DNA of 57,621 nt from assembly GCA_030374735.1 (NCBI GenBank), contig JASCIV010000054.1, positions 1 to 57,621 on the forward strand. Direction: 5' to 3'. This document shows positions 1-9,371 of the stretch, piece after piece; position 1 is the first letter of the stretch; each line of letters opens with the position of its first letter. A program made the position numbers and the translations under genes. A model generated the notes under the pieces. The model was not told where the DNA came from. It did not search any database and saw only the letters and a list, made by a program, of their open reading frames with translations. Source of the DNA: Gracilaria caudata (Eukaryota > Rhodophyta > Florideophyceae > Gracilariales > Gracilariaceae).

Positions 1-149
1 CCGCGTTTGCTTGCCTTCTCGGCCTCAGCAGCGCACCTCCGAACTACCGCGCACGCGCGCCTGTGGTTCGAACCCACCCGGCCAATTGATAAGCCAAGCA
101 TCGAGAACAGAAGAGACACAGATCTCCGATAGCTGTTACATTGAACACT

Positions 150-205
150 TTCCGAGAGTCGCATTTCCGTAGATGAATTCATCTACGTAAATGCGACTCT
201 CGGAA
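150..205. repeat. 56-bp near-perfect palindrome
   Basis: The two 28-base arms are centred on a GAATTC at 175-180. All positions pair except 167/188 (C against T). As RNA or extruded DNA it would form one long stem with almost no loop. No second copy was seen in the window and no gene is adjacent, so its role is unknown. Confidence 0.9.
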
Positions 206-420
206 TCATGCCCATGGCGTCCGGGGTTCCGCTTTCCTGTTTCGCATGAAGAGCTCGACGTGATGAGATTCGAATGTCGACAATAATTGCAATTACTGAA
301 GCGCAGCGGAAGCTGTAAGCCGCTGCTCCACTCCCACGCATCCACCAGCACACCACATACTAAATTGCTGATCAGCTGCCGAGTCCGGTGAGCCAGGCTC
401 TCCCCTCTCTTCCACTCATG

Positions 421-575
421 GCTTGTAATGGCGATGATGCCCCCGGCTTGCCGGTTGTAAAATTGTTCCCCCTACAGCAGGTTGTAATGGCGTTGATGCC
501 CCCGCAGTTGCGGTTGTAAATTCATCCCTGCCCGGTTGTAATGGCGATGATGCCCCCGTTCTTACGGTTGTAAAA
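421..575. repeat. Three-copy direct repeat, phased sub-repeat array
   Basis: The core TTGTAATGGCG(A/T)TGATGCC starts at 423, 482 and 536. Each copy is followed by a second GGTTGTAA exactly 32 bp after the first. The octamer (GCTTGTAA in the first copy) occurs at 421, 453, 480, 512, 534 and 566. On the minus strand the repeat reads in frame as a short GAS(S/T)PLQP peptide repeat, so a translated origin cannot be ruled out. Confidence 0.85.
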
Positions 576-1044
576 AGTATTCCCGGTTCCTTTATGGAAC
601 CAGGTAACCAAGTACATGTGTTTGAGTTTGAAGCTAATGCTGACTTTGTTTTCAATCTTTGTTTTGTTTTCTTTATAGGGACGGGACAACCTTGGGGAAG
701 AATCTCTTGGAGTAAATGGAAGCACTGGAAGCATTAGAAGCGCAGGAAGCACTGGAAAATGAAGATGAGTCATTGTGGGTGGGAAGAATCCTGTATCATA
801 TACGCGGGTTGATGAGTACTTGGTTTGTGTAGTAGTAGGAGATTGCAAGTTAGGCTCAAGTAAAGGAAAGAAGCAACTGCTTCGCGTTTTCTCATATGTC
901 TACCAAGTCTTCATGGGGATCGTGTTGCTTTTCTACGATCGAAATAGTATTATAAACACGTGAAGAGCGGCCTTCTATTTGAAGCTTTTCACGCAGGAGT
1001 GTCGGAAGCAATTTACAGCGTTTCTTCATGAGAGCGACAGAAGA

Positions 1045-1482
1045 ATGGAAGATGTGTACACGGGAGGGATATACCTCGATCGAGGTAAAAGAATTGTTGT
1101 CTTATACGTAAAGGTGCAGGAAAGGGTGGTGACGCTTGAAGCTGGTAGAGAACGTTCCGCAGGTAAGTTGAGTAACTTTGATCAAAGCGAAGAAGACAAT
1201 AATGGGCGTTGTGCTGGAAACATTTCTAAGCTTCATGGGGACGTACCAACGACGACAACGTTGCGCTTAGTCATTGATGCTGCAGTGGAGTTCATTAGTC
1301 GCATGCATACGAACAACCTGGTTAAACTCACGATTTCATTCCTTTTGCATCACCAAGTAATGGAAACTTTATCCAAGAAGCACAAAGGGACGCTCTGGTT
1401 CGTAACAAATTCGGGCTATTCGGTCGACACCATGCGTCAGACAAATTGGCGACGTATCCTACAAGCGGTATCTAACCGATAA
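1045..1482 (+). CDS. Hypothetical protein, doubtful
   Basis: An open frame of 145 codons from the first in-frame ATG; it extends upstream to a non-ATG codon near 979. I do not recognise the product. It is of mixed composition with no signal peptide, membrane segment or zinc motif, and ends in a basic stretch. It could be the 3' exon of a spliced gene or a chance frame. There is no neighbour within 650 bp to give context. Confidence 0.25.
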   Translation: MEDVYTGGIYLDRGKRIVVLYVKVQERVVTLEAGRERSAGKLSNFDQSEEDNNGRCAGNISKLHGDVPTTTTLRLVIDAAVEFISRMHTNNLVKLTISFLLHHQVMETLSKKHKGTLWFVTNSGYSVDTMRQTNWRRILQAVSNR

Positions 1483-2141
1483 AGGGATTTCGTCTGCATG
1501 GCGATTACACGCACACTAACAAATCATCGTTGCCACCATGTTGATGGCGGAAACTGGCCAATTCATTTGTATTGCTCCTGCAATGGAGTAAGTGGTTAGG
1601 GTTTTTGTGCTCGAACTTCACGTGGTAACGGTGAAGACGGCAGAAAGACAAAAGTTTGTACACAACCGTATGGTTTTCCACCAAGTCCTCGCACCTTGCT
1701 GCGTACCTGCCTGTGTTTGCAACTAAAGCTACTAGCAAATGCTTGTAGATTGGTTCGTTGAAGTACAAATCCACATTTGAGAAGTTCTTCATTGTTATAC
1801 GGCTACTTTCACTTTTCTGCCCCACGTTACCCTTAACTTGTTGGTGCATGGTGTTTCATAGTAAGGGTTCTTCATATGAGAACGCTTCCCTCCGGAAAAT
1901 GGAAAGATGCCTTTCTTTTGGATGAGTAAGGAAGATTGTGATGATATTCACCAATTATCCGTGTACTGTGGGTCACTACCCTTACATGTATGATACAGAG
2001 AAGAGATATAACGTGATACACAATGTCTCGTTGGCATGCCAGCTGTGTATAAGAGCTCGTGCGTCATTTGAAGAGGAGCGAGGTATCTACGGGGGAGATC
2101 CGAGGCGCGCCGAGGGTCTCTTTCGTCCCCCAAATTGAACA

Positions 2142-3383
2142 ATGGCAGCGGCATCCGTAAGCGACACAATTGAAGCCATTGATACCGCCCTTCGCCAACG
2201 CGGAGCTCCATTCTCACATTATTCGTGCAAAACTGTATCATGGGACGATGTTTCGCGTGGAACCATAGGCGACTCACTCTCCTGTTGGGGAGCCAACATA
2301 ACAGACACCTACCTCAAAGCCAAAGATGGGACCTCTCTCTTCACCGTTCGGTCCGACAACTGGAACGAGAAGCTCGGCGTGGTACGCGCAACAGATGTAG
2401 CGCTGCTGATTGGCAATTGTGACGAGCCTTCTTCTCCGAACAAATCTCCTTCTTTGCGCAACATCACGCTCCATCAATTCCTGCAGAACCCTGCGGCTTG
2501 TGGTGCTGCATACGCGTCGCTGTCTCCAGACGATACGCTTGACGCGCCCGAGAAAGATGCAAAAGTATCAATTCGTTTCCAAACCGTGTTTCTTCCGGTT
2601 GCGCGCTCAGAGGGGGCGCGTGAGACAATGGAATTTGCAACCGAAGCATACAACTACAACACCAAAAGTGATGATGACCCTCGTAACCTTGTTCTTCTGG
2701 CAACGACACAGGGCCTTGCTGTGCAGACGGACGGAGCCGGGAGGAAGCGTCTTCTGCATCACGCAAGAGACGCGTCGAGCAAGGTTGTTTGGGAGCACTG
2801 GCTCGAGGCTGAGCGTAGTGATCATGTTGTGGGAGGCCCGCAAGAAGAAACTGCGGAAGAACGGCGCGATGCATTACGGAGACATAAGGCAACTGCAGAT
2901 GTTCTGGGAATCAAGGCAATGGGGAAAAGATTCAACACTCTTATGACGATTCAAATACCACTTATGACTGTTCAAGTACCTATGCGTGCATATTACGGAT
3001 TGATTGCGCAACAAATTTCTTCAGTTCCTTTTACGAGATGTGGACGGAGGACTCCTTTAGGTTGCTCTAATGCAGCGCGGGTGTCTCTTGGGACGAGACA
3101 CAGCGTTTTCGCGGGATTGGAAATGAAGACGCCGCGTCGGAATAGGGACGAACATGTGACAGTTACGGTGGTATTCTACAATACGGTGACAGGCGGTGTG
3201 CCGGCGGCGGAGGATGTGGTTGCGGCTGTTGAAGACATGGAGAGATTGTTGGGTGCATGCAGTGAAAGCGGGCGCTTAGCAGATGCGGCGTTTGACTTCA
3301 TGAAAGAAGAGCTGAAGGTGTCTGATATGATACAAATTGCGGACAAGCTTACAAGCCAGCCGCGGGACCTGCCTGCATCTTAG
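2142..3383 (+). CDS. Conserved uncharacterised protein (413 aa)
   Basis: One uninterrupted frame beginning at an ATG with A at -3. The N-terminal third carries a run of Trp, Asp and Gly motifs (SLSCWGANITDTYL, FTVRSDNWNEKLG) and the middle a stretch ending PRNLVLLATTQGLAVQTDG. These look like a compact, strongly constrained soluble fold. There is no signal peptide, transmembrane helix or targeting leader. From memory the motif series resembles hypothetical proteins of diatoms and other algae, but I cannot attach a function. The last 100 residues are more helical and charged. The next gene starts about 270 bp downstream on the same strand. Confidence 0.8.
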   Translation: MAAASVSDTIEAIDTALRQRGAPFSHYSCKTVSWDDVSRGTIGDSLSCWGANITDTYLKAKDGTSLFTVRSDNWNEKLGVVRATDVALLIGNCDEPSSPNKSPSLRNITLHQFLQNPAACGAAYASLSPDDTLDAPEKDAKVSIRFQTVFLPVARSEGARETMEFATEAYNYNTKSDDDPRNLVLLATTQGLAVQTDGAGRKRLLHHARDASSKVVWEHWLEAERSDHVVGGPQEETAEERRDALRRHKATADVLGIKAMGKRFNTLMTIQIPLMTVQVPMRAYYGLIAQQISSVPFTRCGRRTPLGCSNAARVSLGTRHSVFAGLEMKTPRRNRDEHVTVTVVFYNTVTGGVPAAEDVVAAVEDMERLLGACSESGRLADAAFDFMKEELKVSDMIQIADKLTSQPRDLPAS

Positions 3384-3649
3384 CAAACGGAAGAGCTGCG
3401 AAGGTGCGGGAAGATCAACAAGGACGTTTGCCAAGCGAAGCGCGCCGTAGCTATTCTTAGAAGAAGCATTCTTATTGGCCATCACGACGCATGACGCGTA
3501 GCGCGCACACGCGCCCCACGTGGCGAAACGCGCCCACTTACAGCGAGCAGCCTTGTAAAAACTGCGTGCATCAAATTCGAGAACGACAACCAAGTGACGC
3601 ACGCGCGCAGTCCGGCGCGAAGCGCAAGCACCACCGTTGCGCGCCGAAG

Positions 3650-4408
3650 ATGGCGGCCAAGACCAAACGTCCGCCGCGCCCCAACTCATCGCCCTCCCCC
3701 GCGCCCGCCCCGCGTCGTCGCTCCCCGCACGCGCCCCACACGCCGCTCGCCACAAAGCTCGACCTAGACTCCGCCTTTTTCTGGCTGCTGCTCGCGTTTC
3801 TTCTCACCGCCTTCACGTTTCTGTCGCTGCGCGACACGCATCTGTCGCTCAACACCGCGCAGCTGGCCGAGTACGAGCGACGATCGCAGTTTCTGTCCAA
3901 CTCGAGCGTGTACATCGTGGAGGTGGGGCGACCGGAGGCGTTGCTCAACGTGCTGTCGCGCGACGATTGGAGGCGCATCAGCGCGGATCTTGATTTGGTG
4001 GCGTTTGTGTGGGATGACTTGCCGGTGTTTTTGACGGACGGGTGGGTGCAGGCGGCGGAGACGATTCTGAAACCGAGTGTGGCGCATGCAAACATTTCGT
4101 TGGTGCTGTTTCAGTGCGGATGTGTGTTGCCGGCGTCGTATTTCACGCTGGTGGAGCAGCGGTTGGCCGGGTTTGAGTGCGTGTTGTTGCCGGGCTGGGT
4201 GTTGGATTCGGCGCATGTGCACTGGTTGGATGTGCAGGAGGGCGATGGATGTAAGAGACGTGAGGCCGTTTTGCAGTCGCGGCTTGCTCGACGTTATCGC
4301 GCGGAGCTTGCGGAGATTCATCGCGTTGTGAATGAGCACAATCGACGCGTGGAGAGCGAGGCGCGCAATTCGACGCCGACGGAGGAGGTGGGCGGCAGCG
4401 ATACATAG
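3650..4408 (+). CDS. Single-pass (type II) membrane protein, unknown
   Basis: A 252-residue frame. I chose the ATG at 3650 (AAGATGG context) although the frame is open further upstream. The N-terminus is basic and Pro-rich (about residues 1-38), followed by one hydrophobic helix around residues 45-62 (FFWLLLAFLLTAFTFLSL). The positive-inside rule suggests a cytosolic N-terminus and a C-terminal domain of about 190 residues in the lumen or outside. That domain has a few cysteines and one or two N-glycosylation sequons near the membrane. No family recognised. The neighbouring gene at 4573 also encodes a small single-span protein. Confidence 0.65.
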   Translation: MAAKTKRPPRPNSSPSPAPAPRRRSPHAPHTPLATKLDLDSAFFWLLLAFLLTAFTFLSLRDTHLSLNTAQLAEYERRSQFLSNSSVYIVEVGRPEALLNVLSRDDWRRISADLDLVAFVWDDLPVFLTDGWVQAAETILKPSVAHANISLVLFQCGCVLPASYFTLVEQRLAGFECVLLPGWVLDSAHVHWLDVQEGDGCKRREAVLQSRLARRYRAELAEIHRVVNEHNRRVESEARNSTPTEEVGGSDT

Positions 4409-4470
4409 CGATTGTCTACGATCAGCATGATGCTTGTTGATGGTGTTGTTTGCTCAGCTTGTACCCTTTG

Positions 4471-4477
4471 TATAAAT
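4471..4477 (+). promoter_or_regulatory. TATA box
   Basis: TATAAAT about 100 bp upstream of the ATG at 4573, in the short gap after the preceding stop. The position suits a core promoter with a leader of about 70 nt. Confidence 0.45.
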
Positions 4478-4572
4478 CGCGAGTAGTAAATTACAGCGGG
4501 TGGCGGGGGTCACCGCGCAACCAGCTCTTTTTCGCAGCGCACGAGTGATGTGTCGTGGTTCGACGACGCATC

Positions 4573-4968
4573 ATGGTGATCATGGGTGACGATCAACCAC
4601 CCCGCTGGGTGCCCATGACCGATGCTCTCGTTCGCTGGGTGCTGCGCGTTGCGCACGCGCCCGCTCTCTCGCCCGTGTCGCACAAACGCGGCGAGACAGA
4701 GACCATTTTCAACGATCCCAGCAATGAAAACAAGGCCGCGTCCGCCGACGCCGTCACGCGCGCGGTGTACACCACCGTGGCGCTGTGCGTGATATCCGGC
4801 GTGTTGTTGCTGGCATGGTGGTATCAAGGCAACAAACGGGTGGATCGCGATCGCTTTTTCGACAGCGACGAGTGGAGAACGGATGAGGATGACGTTGTGT
4901 CGCCGCGCGTTGAGGCGGAGGAAGGACAGGGCGGGGGGTCGAGCTCGCCGGACACGGAGCTGAGATGA
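4573..4968 (+). CDS. Small single-span membrane protein, unknown
   Basis: A 131-residue frame from the first ATG at 4573; a second ATG at 4582 is equally possible. One hydrophobic segment lies around residues 66-85 (VYTTVALCVISGVLLLAWWY). It is followed by a basic stretch and then a strongly acidic tail (DSDEW, EDD, EAEE). There is no cleavable signal peptide. A TATA box sits about 100 bp upstream. Composition and topology suggest a small bitopic protein with a charged tail; no function can be assigned. Confidence 0.5.
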   Translation: MVIMGDDQPPRWVPMTDALVRWVLRVAHAPALSPVSHKRGETETIFNDPSNENKAASADAVTRAVYTTVALCVISGVLLLAWWYQGNKRVDRDRFFDSDEWRTDEDDVVSPRVEAEEGQGGGSSSPDTELR

Positions 4969-5220
4969 CAGGAGGTTATGATGGATGTATGATGGCAGCT
5001 CTCGACCGCGCGTCAACGGCTCTCTCGTCTGTGAATGAGCAAAATGCGCAGTTGTAACGGCTACTTTGTTGCACCACGTTGGCATTGCCTTCCGCCTTCG
5101 TGCACTTCAAAAAGCGGAAACGCACCAGCGCGTTGGCATCGAAGACGCTCTCGTCGCGTGTCGGCCCTCCGAATCAGCTCCCCCGCTCGCGTGTAACTCT
5201 GCCATCGCTTGGACATCAAC

Positions 5221-5673
5221 ATGCCCGACATGTCCGCAGCACAACCCGACCATAGCTGTGACGACAGCGATGAGACGCACGTGGAGGTGATCAATCTGGT
5301 GTCGCCGGGCCGACGCCCGCGCGTGGTAAAGGCCACCGCCGAGCTACAAATCGTGTGCGAGAGCCTGAGATACATGGACACGCCCGACCGCAGCTGCAAA
5401 CGCCGCCGAAGGACGCCGTTGCGCGAGGTGCACGCCAACCAAGCCGTGGTGACCAACTTTGAGGAGCGCGTGTCGGACAAGGACGTGCGGCTCGTACAGC
5501 ACGTGGAGGTGTGTGATCCGTTGAAACACTACGCACACCCGCGTCCGGCATGCAACACGTTCCGATTTCGCGACGACAAACGCAAGTTTTGCGGCAAGTG
5601 TTTCTGTGTGATATGCGATGTGCCCGCCTCACAGTGCAAGTCATGGCACTCACATTGCAAGCTTGAGATCTAG
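5221..5673 (+). CDS. SIM/Cys-module protein, paralogue 1 (short)
   Basis: 150 residues, start at the first ATG of the frame (5221). Residues 21-28 read VEVINLVS, a hydrophobic core preceded by acidic residues, as in SUMO-interacting motifs. A basic patch (KRRRR, about 60-64) may be a nuclear signal. Residues 101-146 form the Cys/His module shared with the next two genes: an H-x-R-x2-C lead, then FCGKCFCVICDV, then C-x2-W-x2-HC. The protein stops four residues after the module, so it looks like a minimal version of the family. The CxxCxCxxC cluster is likely zinc-binding. From memory a comparable cluster occurs in plant RPM1-interacting protein 13-like proteins; this needs a search. Confidence 0.75.
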   Translation: MPDMSAAQPDHSCDDSDETHVEVINLVSPGRRPRVVKATAELQIVCESLRYMDTPDRSCKRRRRTPLREVHANQAVVTNFEERVSDKDVRLVQHVEVCDPLKHYAHPRPACNTFRFRDDKRKFCGKCFCVICDVPASQCKSWHSHCKLEI

Positions 5674-6156
5674 ATACCTTCGTAGATAGCAGTAAAACAC
5701 TTCATTGTACGCTCCTGCGCTATGCACCGCCAGCTCCGTACCTGCGAGCTCACCGACACCACGAGCTCCCGCGACTGACTAACTTTACCGGGGGGGTACA
5801 CGCGACGCGAGTGCACGCCGACGTAAAGGTTACGCGTTATCGGCGCGCTTTCCCGACAATCGCGCCGCCACGCAGCCCTCGCCAGCCGTTCGTTTCGCTT
5901 CACGGAGCGTTTTGCGCGTGTGTCGCGTCGCCACGCCTCGCGCTGGCAGCGTCTGGCAGCGCGCTCAAAAATCATTTTATGAAACCAAACGGGAAAGCGC
6001 GCGTCGACACACATCGCCACACAGCTGTCGTGTTTGCCGACCGCCCCTCTCACCCACCTTCGGCACCTTCGTACCGCCCCGCCCCGCCCACTCGCGAGCA
6101 AAACAGCTGTGCCGCGCGTTTTTCATTCGTGTGTTCATCCTCGCAGTTTGTACAAA

Positions 6157-7680
6157 ATGGTCGAAATCATCGACTTGGTGTCTGATGATGACACGCCACG
6201 CGCAGTGCGCAGAAGTCGACCGCGACCTGTGAAAAATGATGCCGAGCTCAGCATTGTCGAGGAGCACATTCACCCGCTCAATGCCGCGCCCACGCAGCGC
6301 TCGCAACCGCAGCACACCATCCCGCCTGCCCCTGCCACGCCGTCGGATGCGCACGCGGGCGCGGGCACGCGCGCGAAGAGGAAGAGAAGAGGAGGTGATG
6401 ATTGTGCGCCGCAAGTGGTGGCGCTCAAGAAGGGCATCAATCCGCTGCAAGACTATCCACATGCGCGTTACGCGTGCACTCGCGTGCCGTTTGACGCTGC
6501 TAATGACTCGGCGTCTGCCTTTTGTAACAAGTGTTTCTGTTTTGTGTGTGACGTTCTGGCGGAGCAGTGTCAGAAATGGGCCGATCATTGTCGTGCGGTT
6601 GACAATGATGAGTGGAAACGTAAGAGAAGGGAGGTTAGAAAGGCTACCAGACGCTATGAACGAGGCGTGGACCGTCTGGCAAAGGACGCTCGCAGAAAGG
6701 AAAAGAGGGCTAGAACCGAACAGGAGAGACGACTGGTGATGGAAGCTTTGGGTGAAACCAGAAACTTTGCGGAGCTCATGGCCGAACAGATTAACATTGC
6801 GTCCCAAATGCACGACCCTGCTTCCACAGATTCCTCCTCTCCTTCGCCGTCTTCCGCGGACACCGCCTCACCGTGTCAAGGCGTGGGCGCGCCAAGCGCG
6901 CCACAACCGTTCAATCTTGCGGCAAGTGCACTGCCGCTTGACGGAAATATGTCTGTGCCCGTGCCGCCGGACACCACCCCGTATCTGGCCACCACTCTAA
7001 CTGTGCCGCCATCTACCGCCGCTCGCGCTCCGTTGAACACGGCTGGCGTGCCTCTTACCGCTGCGCAAGTGCTTCGCGCAGCACATAGCGTGAATCAAGT
7101 TGGCACGGATGCCGCCAACATCACCACCACAGCGCACGCTTCTCCCGCATTGATGCCGCGCACGTCGCTCAGTGACACTTCAACAGAGACCGAGAACTCA
7201 TCGCCGCCAGCCAAGCGCAAAGACGGTGGTGGTTGGGCTGAGCGCGAGACCAGAAGGGAGCGACTGGAACGGCTATTGAAGTGGCAGAAAACAATACTGG
7301 ACGCACGCGCGCTGGGCCCGTACCCACACTCTGTGCACAATGCACAGAGCACAGCGAATAGAAATGCGGACGCTGCGACGGAGGAAGACAGGTCGAAGTC
7401 GGGCGACATTGGCGGCACTGCCAAACGTGGCGCTGCGGAGAGCGGCGCTCGTGACGTGCGTTCTTATGAAGTGGACACCAGCACCTACGGGCTGGTTGGC
7501 GCGGAGGAGACGAGGCTTGAGCGCGGTAGATCGAGGAAACGTCGCGTGGGACGCTCTGCTGAGAGGAGCGGACGCAGTGGACGGTCAGCTGATAGGGGCA
7601 GTCGGAGAGAGCGCTCGAGCTCGGCTTCCCATTTTCGAATGCGCAAGGTTTCGAGGTTGAGACGCTCGAGCCATAAGTAG
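6157..7680 (+). CDS. SIM/Cys-module protein, paralogue 2 (long, RS-tailed)
   Basis: 507 residues from ATG 6157 (AAAATGG context). The frame is open upstream but paralogy places the start here. The protein begins directly with MVEIIDLVSDDD, a textbook SUMO-interacting pattern of aliphatic residues followed by acidic ones. Residues 74-78 (KRKRR) are a likely nuclear signal. The Cys/His module spans about 97-145 (DYPHARYAC, FCNKCFCFVCDV, C-x2-W-x2-HC). It is followed by a long basic, probably helical segment (about 150-195), then a Ser/Thr/Pro/Ala-rich low-complexity region. The C-terminus (about 450-507) is rich in RS, SR and GR dipeptides like SR splicing factors. A nuclear SUMO-reading scaffold is a reasonable inference, not shown. 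Confidence 0.8.
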   Translation: MVEIIDLVSDDDTPRAVRRSRPRPVKNDAELSIVEEHIHPLNAAPTQRSQPQHTIPPAPATPSDAHAGAGTRAKRKRRGGDDCAPQVVALKKGINPLQDYPHARYACTRVPFDAANDSASAFCNKCFCFVCDVLAEQCQKWADHCRAVDNDEWKRKRREVRKATRRYERGVDRLAKDARRKEKRARTEQERRLVMEALGETRNFAELMAEQINIASQMHDPASTDSSSPSPSSADTASPCQGVGAPSAPQPFNLAASALPLDGNMSVPVPPDTTPYLATTLTVPPSTAARAPLNTAGVPLTAAQVLRAAHSVNQVGTDAANITTTAHASPALMPRTSLSDTSTETENSSPPAKRKDGGGWAERETRRERLERLLKWQKTILDARALGPYPHSVHNAQSTANRNADAATEEDRSKSGDIGGTAKRGAAESGARDVRSYEVDTSTYGLVGAEETRLERGRSRKRRVGRSAERSGRSGRSADRGSRRERSSSASHFRMRKVSRLRRSSHK

Positions 7681-7866
7681 GCGCTGTGAGGCAAGCGGTT
7701 GGAGAGCTAAACAGCGCAGCAGCGCGGTATCTACAGAGGGAGCCTGCTGGCGAAGCAGGTGCTCTCTTCTCTAATGTGGTATCGACGACGGTTGTCGATA
7801 CCCGCGCGCATCATGCGCCCCACTGGAAGCGCCCCGGTTTTCAACACGTGACGTTTACGCTTGACT

Positions 7867-8095
7867 CGACGGAATGCTCGTGAACACAACGATCACAGAG
7901 TTTGTAGATGCCTTTTTGCTTACTACAAACAGCGAAGGTAGATACGGAATGCTCGTGATCCCAGCGATCGCAGAAGTTGTAGATGCCTTTTTTGCTTACG
8001 AGACGTAAGTTACGACGAAGACACCAAAGGTACGACGGTACCGAAGGTACGTGTAGATATCTTCGGAACAGAGTTTGTAGATGCCTTTGTCATGG
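7867..8095 (+). repeat. Direct repeats upstream of paralogue 3
   Basis: Two near-identical units of about 54 bp, starting CGGAATGCTCGTGA near 7870 and 7947, share a GTTGTAGATGCCTTTTTTGCTTAC ending pattern with small changes. A third partial copy (CGGAACAGAGTTTGTAGATG) begins near 8064 and runs into the next gene's leader. GGTACG-type short repeats lie between copies two and three. The array fills most of the gap between paralogues 2 and 3. Confidence 0.75.
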
Positions 8096-8193
8096 CCACG
8101 TATTACAACAGACGAACGCCACCTTTACTGTTTCTTCTTCAACTGGCAAAGCTTGACCCACGCTGCGTTCACGCGCAGCTTTTCTGCACCCCA

Positions 8194-9009
8194 ATGGACA
8201 ACCAAGTGATTGTGCTATCTGACAATTCAGACGACGACGTCACGGCTGTGCCTCATCCAACCCATCCGCCGGGAAAAGTGATAGCCAAGACGCAGCCTGT
8301 GGAGCTTCCTCCAGTGCCAGTCCCCTCCGACGATATCTGTGATGATGAAATACAAATCACTAGCTTCACCAACATCAAATCCAGGGACGGAAAAAACGTG
8401 CTGAACGCGTCTTCACAGACGCGTACAGAGCTGGAATGTGTTGGAGAGCGACAGGGAATACGCGCATTGCGTGATTATCCACACTTTCGTTATCAATGCG
8501 ACATTCATCCGTTCAAAAAAGTTCGTTCTCGCCAAAAAGAGGCGTATTGTAAACGATGCTTTTGTTATATTTGCGATGTGTTGGCGTCGGAATGCACCAA
8601 ATGGAGCGTGCATTGTAAGGTGATAGACTCGCCCAAATATCGCAAAGAACGCGATGCGGTGTTGCGAGAACGAAAAAGAAGAGAGTTGAGCACGGATGAG
8701 GGACGATGTACCATGTTGAAACGATTCACTACGCCGCAATTTGTGAATGATACGCAATACGAATTGCTGGTTGAGTTACCGAATGAGGAGGAGGAATTTG
8801 AAGATGATGGATGCCCGCATAGTGCGAGTGACGAGGATCAGGCTTCGTTGCCGGTCGGCTTCGATCATGGCCATGTCATGCAGTCGCTTCAACGCGTTCG
8901 AGTGGGTGGCAAGGGCTCAAAACTGGAACGTGTGGTAGACTTGGATCCGCAGACTCGCACTTATTTCACGTTTCATCGCGGTGCATCTGCATACGAAGAC
9001 CTTCTTTGA
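8194..9009 (+). CDS. SIM/Cys-module protein, paralogue 3
   Basis: 271 residues from ATG 8194. An upstream in-frame ATG at 8092 would add 34 hydrophobic residues that the paralogues lack, so I prefer the internal start. It opens with MDNQVIVLSDNSDDD, again an aliphatic core followed by Ser and Asp, like a phospho-regulated SUMO-interacting motif. Residues 92-141 hold the Cys/His module (LRDYPHFRYQC, YCKRCFCYICDV, C-x2-W-x2-HC). A basic helical stretch follows (about 145-165), then an acidic segment (EEEEFEDD, about 200-206), and the end is mixed. No catalytic motif was seen. It is the third member of a same-strand tandem array. Confidence 0.75.
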   Translation: MDNQVIVLSDNSDDDVTAVPHPTHPPGKVIAKTQPVELPPVPVPSDDICDDEIQITSFTNIKSRDGKNVLNASSQTRTELECVGERQGIRALRDYPHFRYQCDIHPFKKVRSRQKEAYCKRCFCYICDVLASECTKWSVHCKVIDSPKYRKERDAVLRERKRRELSTDEGRCTMLKRFTTPQFVNDTQYELLVELPNEEEEFEDDGCPHSASDEDQASLPVGFDHGHVMQSLQRVRVGGKGSKLERVVDLDPQTRTYFTFHRGASAYEDLL

Positions 9010-9371
9010 ACAGTAAAATGCTCTCACTCACATCAACACACTTTGTACACAACCCAACCGACAAGAATTTGAGCCACCGCACTAGAGCTTCGCAGTTTCT
9101 CGGGGAAACATGGATGTAAACACGCATAAGCGGCTTTCCACGGCTTTCGTCAGATGACGGCGGCGCGTTGTAAAGTAATCGCAAGCGTGCATTTTTTCGT
9201 TGTTTTTGTATTCTCGAGCGCGCACTACGCTCCTCCCACAGACGTACGCGCCTCTTTTCCTCCCCGACTCTACCTGCGTACTTGTTTGTTGACCACTTCT
9301 TTCGTCGTGTCTCGTTCTTCACATCCGTCCTCCCCCACCCACGAGCTGTACGCTTCGCAACTGCTTCCATA

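Larger units (their letters stand above)
1..2141. other. Gene-poor left end
   Basis: Apart from the palindrome, the phased repeat and one doubtful frame at 1045-1482, I see no recognisable gene in this stretch. GGTTCGAACCC at 65-75 resembles a tRNA B box, but no cloverleaf could be built around it in linear or permuted order. Confidence 0.5.

Noticed and set aside
60..85. tRNA B-box-like GGTTCGAACCC
   Set aside because: The T-stem has a mismatch and no acceptor, D-arm or anticodon arm can be paired in normal or permuted order on either strand.
5977..6813. Long minus-strand frame (278 aa)
   Set aside because: Antisense shadow of SIM/Cys-module paralogue 2, Arg-rich composition typical of GC-rich shadows.
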